Shown: positions 25,324-37,000 of the stretch, piece after piece | How the letters are laid out: every line of letters starts with the position of its first letter | Position numbering within the stretch: the stretch's first letter is position 1 | DNA from: Anarhynchus alexandrinus | Lineage: Eukaryota > Chordata > Aves > Charadriiformes > Charadriidae | DNA length: 64,000 nucleotides | Direction of reading: 5' to 3' | NCBI GenBank assembly: GCA_008711295.1 | Contig: VUYV01000122.1 | Span: forward strand, 781,914 to 845,913 | Position numbers and translations under genes: made by a program | The notes under the pieces: model-generated | Databases searched by the model: none | The model's input: only the letters and a program-made list of their open reading frames with translations | What the model was told of the DNA's origin: nothing

Positions 25324-25442
25324 TATTACATCAGTAATATAGAAAACCTGTCTAGCCAGTGAACTTAGCAGCAGTGTCTATATGTTTTCTATATTACATC
25401 AGTAATATAGAAAACCTGTCTAGCCAGTGAACTTAGCAGCAG
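25324..25442. repeat. 51-bp direct repeat enclosing a perfect 14-bp hairpin
   Basis: Positions 25324-25374 and 25392-25442 read as identical (TATTACATCAGTAATATAGA... to ...GCAGCAG), separated by 17 bases. GTTTTCTATATTAC (25384-25397), loop ATCA, and GTAATATAGAAAAC (25402-25415) form a perfect inverted repeat. Only the second direct-repeat copy has the full stem; the first keeps only ATTAC/GTAAT. This looks like a local replication template-switch product. Confidence 0.93.
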
Positions 25443-27382
25443 GTAACTCTTCCTCCATCCCCTCGCCCTGCACTCCACTCACATGTTTCCAGTGATAACA
25501 GAGTATTTTATTGTTATTTCAGGTGCAGGAATCTGCCAATGTTTCAGCCATCTTGTCTTCCTTGGGGCAGGAAAAGAGTAAAATATGTGAAAAAAATACA
25601 TGAGTGGGATAGAGGGGATTTTTTATTTGCTGAAGTGTGCATTAGCTGTACTGCCTCTCCCTATTGCAGTATAGCTGTTAGCCTTCTTAAAGAGATCAGT
25701 GCCTTTTACAAGCACATCTCTAGAAATTTTATATAGAAACCATTGCATTTTAATATGAAGGTCTGCCCTTATTTTCTCCGAATTTTTTGTTCAGAAAATA
25801 GGGACTTCTTACTAGTGTTACTAGTATAATAAAAATCATCTGATAACACTGTATCATTTCAGTCTGATATATTTAAAGCAGTAACCTGATACATTGACTC
25901 TCATGTCATATGATGCCATCACAATACCATGTCATTACTCCTCTCTCCATGCCACACTCCATAGTGAAATTCAGCAACAATTAAATGAAAGCATTTAAAC
26001 AAATTTGCAGTTTCAAGGGCAGCCTTAAAGTATTACAAGAAAGACTGAAAGCACTATGTTCTTAACACCCTGATGTCAGCCTCCTGTCAAAGTAGCTTTA
26101 TTCTGACTACAAAAGAATGTGTTCTTGACCAAAATAACAATGAAGGGAAGCACTCAGTCAGAACTGCTCAGATGTAATTCCTGCTATAGCACATTCCTTG
26201 TTGTAAATAGATTCTCAGATGCCACTGGATCAGTTAAGTTTCTACTTCAAAATTTTAAATGCTTTGCTAAAGTAACATCCTTAACAACTGTACAATGGTA
26301 AATGGAAATTATATTCACACAGCCACATGCAACACCGTGAACCAAACACTGGTACTGGGAAGAGAATAGCACTTAACTGGACTAGAAGACTTTGAGAAAA
26401 AAGAGACATGAGCAAAACGCCTAGGAGGCATGAATCACAGATGCATATCTCAGAATGTATACCAGTCTCTTCTCAGTCTTTGATAAATGAGGTAAACGTT
26501 TTACCTTCTACTCCTATTTCAGAAATGCAGATGATAGTTACCAGCAGCACAGAGATACTGAGTTCATTAATATATAAAGCATTCAGAGGAAAAAGCTAAA
26601 GAACATAGCTTCTCATTACATTCAGGAAAATATGTGATGTTCCCAGTTCAATTCTTAAAACTACAATATCATTAATAACATCCTACATTTTAAATCAAAC
26701 AAATTAGCAATACCAGATTCAAAGCAGAAAAAAAAATCACAGCATCGCAACCATCTCAGAGCTCTATGTCTTATTTTCTCACAGACCAAAATGCAAAGAT
26801 GGAAGACAAAATACAATTAAATATTTTAAAGACTAGCAAAAATTTACTTTTTCTGGTAAAAGCTAGGAGTACTTTCCACAGCCTTGGAAGTTCCTTGGGG
26901 AGAATCTAAATACCCATTTTCCATTTTCCAATGGTCCATGCCTAAATATAGGTATATATTGCAACCGCCACAGATTTGCATGGTGTTGTCGAACCTGAGC
27001 AACCCAGTTGTACCTCTGCTCCTCAGCCATAGCAGCAGCAGCTCGTATACGCACAGTCCCAAAGAAGAGTTTACTTCTTAGTTTGGGCATCCTTGGCATG
27101 TGAAATCCCCAATATGAAGAGAGGGAGGTGACTCTGAAGGCACATCACCTGAGAAGCAGTTTCTCACTGTAGGCTTTCTTTGTTATCTGGCCAAAGCATA
27201 AACTCTCTCATGATCCCCTGTGGATACGCATGGAGGACACACACTGCAAATGTGGAATGCCCCTGAAGATAGTGGAATGCCATTGTATGAGGCTGAACTA
27301 AATAGAAAGCTAAGTTAAGCTGTATCCAGAAGTTAACTGGAAACAGGATATAATATGCAATGAGCATGTGTTTCTATGTGTA
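25443..27382. other. Intronic stretch with one unusual minus-strand ORF pair
   Basis: Mostly AT-rich sequence without features. Around 26844-27099 two minus-strand frames are both open (72 and 78 codons) with a mixed, protein-like composition: one reads AMAEEQRYNWVAQVRQHHAN, the other ends PSFYQKK and a stop. I do not recognise either, and there is no splice or promoter evidence. Confidence 0.4.
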
Positions 27383-28017
27383 TGAGCCAGCAATGTGCCC
27401 TGGTGGCCAAGAAGGCCAATGGCATCCTGGGGTGCATCAAGAAGAGTGTGGTCAGCAGGTCGAGGGAGGTCATCCTCCCCCTCTACTCTGCCCTGGTGAG
27501 GCCACATCTGGAGTACTGTGTCCGGTTCTGGGCTCCCTGGTTCAAGAAGGACAGGGAACTGCTGGAGAGGGTCCAGCAAAGGGCTGCTAAGATGATTAGA
27601 GGATTGGAGCATCTTTCTTATGAGGAAAGGCTGAGGGACTTGGGTCTTTTTAGTCTGGAGAAGAGAAGACTGAGGGGGGATCTTATCAATGCTTATAAAT
27701 ACTTAAAGGGTGCCAGGGGGATGGGAACAGTCTTTTTTCAGTGGTGCCCAGTGATAGGACAAGAGGTAACGGGCACAAACTTGAACATAGGAAGTTCCAT
27801 CTTAACATGAGGAGGAACTTCTTTACTTTGAGGGTGGCAGAGCACTGGCACAGGCTGCCCAGAGAGGTTGTGGAGTCTCCCACTCTGGAGACATTCAAAA
27901 CCTGCCTGGACACCGTCCTGTGCAATCTGCTGAAGGTGACCCTGCTCTGGCAGGGGGGTTGGACTGGATGATCTCCAGAGGTCCCTTCCAACTCTGACCA
28001 TTCTGCGATTCTGTAAA
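27383..28017 (+). mobile_element. CR1 LINE 3' portion, long and well preserved
   Basis: ORF2 C-terminal coding is in plus orientation. The first frame runs from [18 protein letters not shown] through [20 protein letters not shown] and [20 protein letters not shown] to about 27735. Coding then continues in another frame from about 27741 ([38 protein letters not shown]), so one frameshift lies near the T-run at 27732-27737. The 3' UTR (GATGATCTCCAGAGGTCCCT) and a short ATTCTGCGATTCTG tail follow. The L-V-R-P-H-L-E-Y motif marks the region following the reverse transcriptase of CR1-type LINEs. The 145-codon minus-strand frames are shadows. Confidence 0.95.
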
Positions 28018-31000
28018 TATACGCCTTGGTAGTCACTGCTCGAATTAATGACCTTTTGAATTGTCTCAAAGTAAAGCACCACAAAGTATGAATTGTTATA
28101 AGGAATATCAGAAGAGTCACCACAAAAGGTGGTTCTGCAGTGGAAAACTCTGCATAGGAGTGTCAGACCGAGCATGCATCTAATGGCATAGGGCAGAGGT
28201 ATCTGTAGCCCAGCTGCATTCCAACTTGGCTCAGCAGCAATAATGTAAGCACAGTGAAGTGGCTATACCACTCCAGGGACCTGTGCTGGTATTTCTGCAG
28301 AGTACTTTGCTTGGCTGCATGTCTCAGTCAGTATCTCTGCCTACTGACTGACATGCGGATATTTTTCAAGACTTCTTGCTAGGTTTTTGTTTCCCTAACA
28401 CAGCAATGCTGAAATTGACTGTGGGATATTTCCAAGTTTTTCTTATCTACTGAGTGGAACCTGATTTGACTGGCACATTGATTGTTGTAGAAAACCCTCA
28501 CAAAACAGAGAATTGTTTTATTCTTGTAATTAATAAGGTGTAAGCTTCATGTTAAGGAAACCTTTTATCCTCCAGACAGTGTAGTACGCCATTACAAAGT
28601 GAATAATAATAATTTGTCCAGCAGGGCTAGCAAGAATGCATCAGAATTCACAGTAACGATTTACAGGACCATTGATTGCCTAAATATTTGATCAGTCTGT
28701 ATCGTTCATCTATTGTAATATTTATTGCAGATTTAAGTAGTTTTCCTGTGCTCATTATCTCTGCAAACCATATTGGGAGTTGCAGTTCTTTTTATAGAAT
28801 AGAATAAAAAGTGGCTCTTAAGTCTCTAAGCAGAAAGATAAAACAGAAATTATTTTCTATTTTTCACTGCAAGGTGATGTTTTCACTAATCATACTACCA
28901 GAATCAATGCACCACAAAAGATTGTTTGGCACAAAGAATATACATCACAGATAAACTTAATTACTTTTGAAAAGGGAAAGAAACCTGTTCTGTGAAATAG
29001 CAGACAGGTCTCGTATCGACCTGACATGAGCAGACACAGCTGATCGCTGCTATACCATAGCTCAGACATGGTTGTGTTTTACAAAACTTCTGGCAGGCAT
29101 AGGCAAGTTACCTACTGTAACAATTCTAGAATTAGTGTTGTTTTCACAGATGTCTTTTTACTTCACACTATTAGATCTGGTGGAAGAGTAGGATCAGTGA
29201 GTGCCCTCTAAAACTGACACTAGAGATTTATAGTGAAACACTTTTTCAGTCAAGACAGCATCTGTCACTATTATTCACACCGAGAAGCATCTTAATCGGC
29301 AGGAAGCTCCGCTGCAATCAATTACGAGGCAATTCCTGCCTGTGGTAGCCTTTGGTCCAAGTGCGTCACAGCTTGACTCAGAGGGACGCCTTCGCTCACC
29401 TCCTCTTCAACCAGGAGAACGTGGTATTTCAGCAAACATATTCTCAAGGACTTGTAGTGGATCCCTGGTCATATCAGCACCGTGGCGGTTAGCTTTGTGC
29501 AGGATTTTCTTATCCTTATCCTAAGGTAGCTCACAGAGAAGCAGACAGACCATGCAGCCATTTACTTAGAAATGATAGTTACGAGAGCCTACGTAGTTCT
29601 TCATTTAACTGCCAAGATTGTGGTCTCCTTTCTTGAGCCAAAAGGAAGTGAAAAATATACTGATTGGGCTGCACCACCTTTACTGAGGTTAGGATAAGAG
29701 CACCGTATTAAGTTGTAATTAGACTAACTGATACATGAAGAGAATTTGCAAGATTTACCTAGTTTGTATCTAAGATGGAGACCGGTGTGATGCAAGTTTG
29801 CAGGGACACTGAGGAAGACCGTGTGTGCTTAGGAGAGAAAACCAATAGTAAACATGATGTTATCTTCTGAACTATAAGGCATGGCAGACATGTAATCTTT
29901 CAGATGGGTATATATATACATAAAAAAAACCTCAAGTACTTGTAGGTGTACTCAAAACAACTTGTTTTCTTGAAGTTAATATCATGACTTCCATATTCCA
30001 CATTAAGTATTGGTAGCACTGCTTTTGCAAGAAATATTCCTTCAAAACACATCTCAGAGGTATCGTAGACTATATTATTTTCAATGAACAGGAAGTTAGT
30101 GACTTAAAATCCTTCATCAATAATCTTAGTGTAGTCCTGTCCCGTTTCAATCCAATTTATGCTGCTCAAAAGCTTTTGAGCTACTTTCTCATTGAATAAT
30201 GGTGCTGCTGCTTTTACTTTGCTCTTTGTGGCTTGCACACCACTTCAGATTTGATAAATCAAGCCCTAAAAGTTTTATGATTATTTCTGTTGTTTCAAGA
30301 TTCCCTTCCACATACTATTGTCTTGTCTTATAATTTTCTTTTCCTTTCTTATGTCACTGTACTTCAATAAATGCACTTCGTTTCACAGAGCTTTGCTAGT
30401 CTGTTTTTTATGCTGTCTCTTTATTATATTCTACTTCTTTTATTTCTTTTGTTTTCCTTTTATCTTCTTTCACGTCTCTCTATTGTTATGGTATGCTGAA
30501 GTACACAGTAGGAGCAAAGCTACCATGCATTCTAAGAAGGATTCTGAATTTAGAGGGGGAAGGAATCAGCCCTAATCTGGGTTCAATTCCCTTTTTTTTT
30601 TCTCTGTAGTAAAAAGGTAATTACTCAATTGCACTTCCAGAATCTAATTATATTCAGTATTATTTCATTAGCCTTTTCTTTTTAATAATGATTACAAGGT
30701 TTGTAAACTCTTTTGTGCAGTTGTACCCAACACAATGATGGCCATGGCTTACACACTCTTAAGGAAATTGTAAACTGCTATTTGAAGACACGAGAATGAG
30801 AGGCACATTAAGAGATAAGATAACATGAAGGGAACTAAATGGCAAATTACTCCATATGCTTTCTGAGACACTTGCATTAAATATTAAAAACATTGGAAGA
30901 ACACATAACCTGTCATATCTTAGCTCTCCTCTATCTTTCTCTTCATACTTTCACATGCTTTTTTCCCCTTTATTTCAATACTTAAATTGAAAAGACAAAT

Positions 31001-34000
31001 AAATGGAAATACTCTTTAACAACCAACCAACCAGGTGGAATATTAAGTCCATGGTTTCAGATGTTAATCAAATTTCTTCTTGCATGACATCGGAAGCTTA
31101 TGGAGCGCTGGATTCAGAGCCACACTGCCTGCACGAGATGCGGGCATAGTGAAGGCACAGTAAGGGAAGATGGCCAGTCTCCTGCTCCATGCGAAAGCAT
31201 GTAACTGGTAGGCCTGCGCTAATGATACATTTCCTCTTTAAGGAGCTTTAGATACTATTACTTAAAAAAACTGTTTCCTAAACCCACTTCATTTTCAGAA
31301 TTTGCAAAAGTCAACAATGACCTATTTGGCAACTATAACAGGAACCAATCATGGCGTGGCAGGTATTTTAATGAACCTTTTCTCCCTCCTGTTTTTCTCC
31401 TGCCCTTCCCTCCCCCTCCAAATACATATTTTGGTTCTAAGCTGTCCATTTTGTACATGTACCAAATTTGTGCACTGGAACTCACCTCATGTAGACAGGA
31501 AAATAAGATTGAGTGGCAAATAATTCAGTTATGTCTGGCTGTGATTTCATATTTATATATAAAGTAGCAGAGGGGTTGTTCTGTTTTTTAATAACACCAT
31601 CTCAGAGGTACAATTCTACAATCCATATTTAATCTAGCAAATAATGAAAAAAATTGGTTTATTAATCAGTTTACAGAACCTTTTTTTAAATTTTTTGACT
31701 ACAGGTTCTCAACTATTATCTTTTTCTAACGATAATTATTCTGTTAATGCTATGAATCTATAGTTGCATTAGAGTGCAAAATAACTGTGGGAGGTAAAGT
31801 CCCAGTTCTCTCTTATATTTAACATTTTTTCCAATCTTTTTTAAGTTACTCTCAAAACATTATGAGAATTGACAAGTCTCCTATTTCTGATGATACTTAT
31901 TCCAGTAATCTAATTAGTTCTTCCTGTTCTGTGATTGTTATGCAATTATATTATGTCATGAAAACAGCATGTTCTGTCAAATTGTTCTTTTTGTTTCTTC
32001 ATGAAGTTTTAGTACATTAAAAACAAGACAAAAAGCATTCTCTGTAACAAAGCCATAAATAACCTCTGGTGTCTTTTTTTATATTTATAAAACTCTTATT
32101 AACAAATGAGACCTTCAATTTACTGGAACATATTGAGTATGTGAAAATAAAATCTTGCATCATAACACACTATCTTTGAAATGTTCTGCGCCAATCATAT
32201 CAGATTGTTCTCATTGACTCAATCAGGCATAATTTAATCAGAAATAAATTAGACTTCCTCTATTAGAGTAAAAATAAACACTTGATTCATATTCATTCCC
32301 TTTAAATATTTGCTTGTATCTGCAATCATATAAGAGTTAATGGGCTCAGCAGGCCCTGTGGCAAAGTGATGCATTCTCAGCTGATCCTTTGGACATTATG
32401 CGTGATAATGGATGTCTTTTTGGCTGATGACACTGAAATTGCATGAAACGACCACCTGATAATATCTCTCACACTGTAACTGTATCTGTATCTATATGCA
32501 AGTTCTCTGTTTTGGCTAACCATAGCTAACATGAAGACCATTTTCTTGGACGAACTACATCTTTATCCTAAGAAAGAATAGAAGTTTTCCTAAAAGCAAA
32601 GTGAGTTTGACAACAGAATAGTCTGTACAAAAATGTGTCTGTACAAAAATGGCAGATGATGCTTTGTGGGTAGCTTTTAAAATTAAAATTAATAAAATAC
32701 TAGGAAACTATATCCAAAAAAAGAACAATCTTGAATCAGAAAGGAAGTAACCTTCAGCGAAGAAAGACATTCATTATCTTTTATCTGAATATCAGAATGT
32801 TAAATTTGTGGGGGCAAAGTCTTTAGTCTCACCAAGCCTGTCTGATAAAGGCATATGTTTTTGCCTCTGTCTAGCCTCAGCTTATGCCACGGTTTCCTGA
32901 AAATCATCAAAGAAAGTTATTCAATATACAACACCTTTCCCTTGTGCCCAAGGCTCTTAAAGTAAGACATCGTCCGACTAATGGTATAATCCATGAGAAC
33001 AAGGTGGGGCTGAGAATCAATACTTAGTCATTCTCTCAGACGAAATATGTAGCTGCCTCAGGTCATACAGAATGTGGTCACAGCAATCTGCATCAGACTC
33101 CGGGATGGGTTATTACAAGCATCTATTAAACAAATGCAGGAATGAGGGGCAGCCTCAGATGTGATTAAAGAGAACACTGGAATCACAGAACACTGAATGA
33201 ACTGCTGTCCTCTAAAATCCTTTTGTGAAGAAACAGCCTTGATTCACTCTGTGTCAGCAAAAACTGTCAAATGAATGACACACTTGGGCATCGAGCATTC
33301 ATGCTTCACATTGCCAAATGAAAGAAGAAGATGAAAAAGTCCATCTCGATACATTCAACTCTTTCCCTAATGGTTTATATAACGATAAGTATTATGTATC
33401 AAGCAGATGGGAGAATTGAAATAGGGGTGACATTTGATGCATATGTTAGCATCTCCTCATTCTCTTGTGTGAAGCGCTCCACAAGGTGGGAAGAGAACAA
33501 ATGCACTCTTTTAGTTTTCCCTAAATGTAATTTCTGTGTGAGAAATCCCCTTTTGTACAAGTACTCAAAATGAACATCTTATTCGCTGGGGAAGACTATG
33601 ATGGTTGGGATGAAGAAGCTCATAGTCACTTTCATAGCTTCCCTTGGGCAAGTAATATAGATGTTTGGTCCTTATCACAAAACCTTTTCCTAGGTTTGGG
33701 GAGCTCAAGACCCAGGGATGAATAACACATCACTGATGCAAAATCTTTGGAGGACTTGCTACAGTTGTCTCCCACAATGTGTACAACCACACTGTTTTAC
33801 TGCATTGAGAATTACAAAGTATGGACGTGTGACTTTTATGTATTTTAAATACCATGGCTCCTGGTTTTGCTATTAACAACTGTGACAACGAAAAAAAATT
33901 GAGTATATGCACTCATCATTTTCTCCTTAGCCTTTATAAAAATTAGAACAACTACTGCAGATAGGCTTCTAAAATAAATAAAAGGCATGTGCTCTTTTAT

Positions 34001-37000
34001 ACTGCTTTGTTTCGCACAGATTAGGAGAGCTCACCAGCTAAGCTGTTTATCCATTACACTTTCAGTTGGCTACCGGTTAATGGCTTATTTCTCTGAGGCA
34101 ATGAGAAGGCAATTTTACACAAATACTTTCTACCTCAGGTGCTCTCTCATACAGAGCCCCGTTCTCATCCAACATACCTATCAATCAATATATCTATATT
34201 TCCCTATGGAAGGTGAGTGAGAAGTGAGGGCAGTGGCATTTTACACGCACAGCATTCAGTAAATCCTTAACATCTTGCTTAGCTCAACTACTGCTGTGAA
34301 ATGCCTTACCTGTTCTTTGGAACAGGGCCTGAATGTGTAGCTCCTGTCTCTGTAGCTCCAGGCATGGAGAACCGAGGTAACTGCTGTACTCTCCAAAAGT
34401 ACCTGGATAATGCCAGGATTGCACCTGCTCATTGAATGAAGGGGCTACCAGCCTTTCGTCCTTGAAGATGACAGTCAAAGAGATTGTGAAGAAACAATCT
34501 AAAGGGATGTTTTTAACTTCTTCTTGTGCAGCATAGAGTTTGCCAAATTTTCTTACTGATGCCAGCTATTCTAAAATTACGCTTCAAAGATTTGAGACAT
34601 AAATTTTGAAAGGAGGCACCGGTATCATGCTGATTTCAAATCAATTTGTAGTTGGTTTACTTGGAAAATCCTAATCCAGTTGCCTACAGCACACACTATG
34701 CTGCCTCATACCCCAAGGGAAGAATATATTGCCAAAACTGCACATAACTGTTCAGGGATCTCCTTGGCTGTTTGCTAATCTCCAGACAGGAGATAAGATG
34801 TAGTTTTGAGCCGCACAGCTCTGAGTTGCCTTGGACGCAGACAGCTGAGACAGCGTATCTTTCCACGCAAGGCTGGGATAAGCAGAAATGTTAGGGCTGG
34901 AACCTGCTCAGTGCAGAACAGACAAAAATGAAGGGGAAAACGCTTTCCATGCCTGGCTTTTAATTCTGCAGTTGTCCTTGCCTTGGACCGAAACCGGTGA
35001 CTTTCAGAACGTGCTGCCACAGCCCTCGTTTGCACAGGATGTGGTCCCACATGAGCTGGTGTCTTCATTTTGGCAACGCTCACTTCTTGTTTTTCACTCT
35101 CCTGTTAATCAGCATTGCGAGGACTTTTTAAAAAGCAGAGAAAAGGATTAAGATATTTGCAGAGTTGTCTTTGAAAAGGAGGAAGGAGAGCTCTTTTTGC
35201 ATTTGAAATTAATGCTGGACTCTTTGAATATTTAGAAGGCAGAATACCTGAATCTATGCACAGCCCAATAGGAATTTTTTTCTGTAAAACTGTAAATATA
35301 TCTAAGTTTTGGATACCCAGAGGTTAGAAGCACACTGAATTTCTGTACAGAGGATAAATGAGGTTGCGGAGTACTAAAATAAGAGGAGGGACAAATATAA
35401 AATATTCCTATTTTGTCTGTATTTAGAATCAAAAATTTCCATTAATACAATGGCTGCTACTCTTTGAAGTCATAATGAGTCACACAGGTTTTATTGGCGC
35501 ATAACAAAAATTTTTAGAGTCCTTACAAAAATTAAAGTCATTGTTCCTGAGTGTTTCGGGGGTCCAGTATTTTCAACTGGGTACGTTAGTGCCATTCATA
35601 CAATAGAAAGAACGAAGCTTTGGAAAAGCCTATGGAATAGTCTTCTTTTTTAATCTCAGTCAGTTGGGAAGCAGGTGTTTTGACAGCTATTTAATGGCAA
35701 AGGATAAGGTCCAAGCCAGCTGTGTCAGTCTTTCTAGGCACATCATGCAAACATTTACTCGTACAGATGATACCTTGTTATCACTGTAAGAACATGAAAA
35801 TGGGCACATAAACTTGAACCATTAAAGTTCTAGAAAAAAAACCTACCCAAAGATGATAACTGAGTCACAAAATACTTCATAGCCCCAGGGCAACACTTTC
35901 ATCACTGTAGCATACTACATTTGCCTACTTTTAGTGCATATTAATCTTGAAAGTGACAACAGTCACCACATTTATGACATAATAACTTAATAGAAGTGGA
36001 ACAAACTATAAACAACACTCAGTAAAGCTAAGCAATATTATAACAACAAATTAAAATTTGAGTAGTAAACTTCCCAAATATCCTTTGTGAGTTATATTAC
36101 TTTCTTTTATCTACTTTAGTAAGCTTTAGTAACAAATCTTAAGGAAATGCATATGGTAAGAAAAGAAAATGGTCCATTTAATTATGAAGCTTTCATTCAC
36201 TTAAAATATTAATGTAAAAAATATTATTTTGTTTATATGATTTATTGGAAAATTACAACAGTGACTTATTCACTAGACAAGAAAAGCCTTATTATCTCTA
36301 AACTGTTAGTACAAAATGTGAATGAGTGTTTTGTAAGGGGAAACGGATGAGGCAAAGATGAAGTTTCTTTCGATACTTTCTCAAAAAAAAAAGAGTTCAG
36401 ATGGAAACGTGCATAAACTTAAGTACATTCTCTCCCTATTTGAGCTGACAACAGAGGGAAATTCAGAATTCAAGAACTGTAATTGAAAATGGGCCAGGAT
36501 TTAATCAGCTAAGTTCTCAGGACTAGGGTATAAATGCGTAAGCCTATTGAGTTTGGTGGATACAGCTTCCCTTGCAACCACCTGATGAGCCTGTCCAAAG
36601 AATTATTTTAAAATTAGAATTAAACCACACATTTTTGTACATACAGGGTCATTTGGGGCTCTTCCTTTTCTATAAATATCAACTCTTGATTTTGTAAAAT
36701 GCATTAAAAATATTGACATTATTAAGTTATTAAAATGAAGACACCATTCTATAAATGAATAAATAGTATATTTTTTAAATAAAATGATTTAAATATAATA
36801 TCTATTGTGGCCTGTATGGTTCACTTAATAACTGGTGTTATCAATCACAGGTACTTTAAAATGGCAATGAAACATAAGGCAATAAAGGTTTTCACATTCA
36901 AATACCTGTTTTCCATGGCAGAAGGAGGAAAGATTGTGATGAAATAGTTTGTGAGCTCAGAAAAAGATTGGAACTGAGTCCTGCAGTGTGGCGTAAAACT

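Noticed and set aside
27686..28175. Two 145-codon minus-strand frames as genes
   Set aside because: They are antisense shadows of the plus-oriented CR1 ORF2 and 3' UTR.
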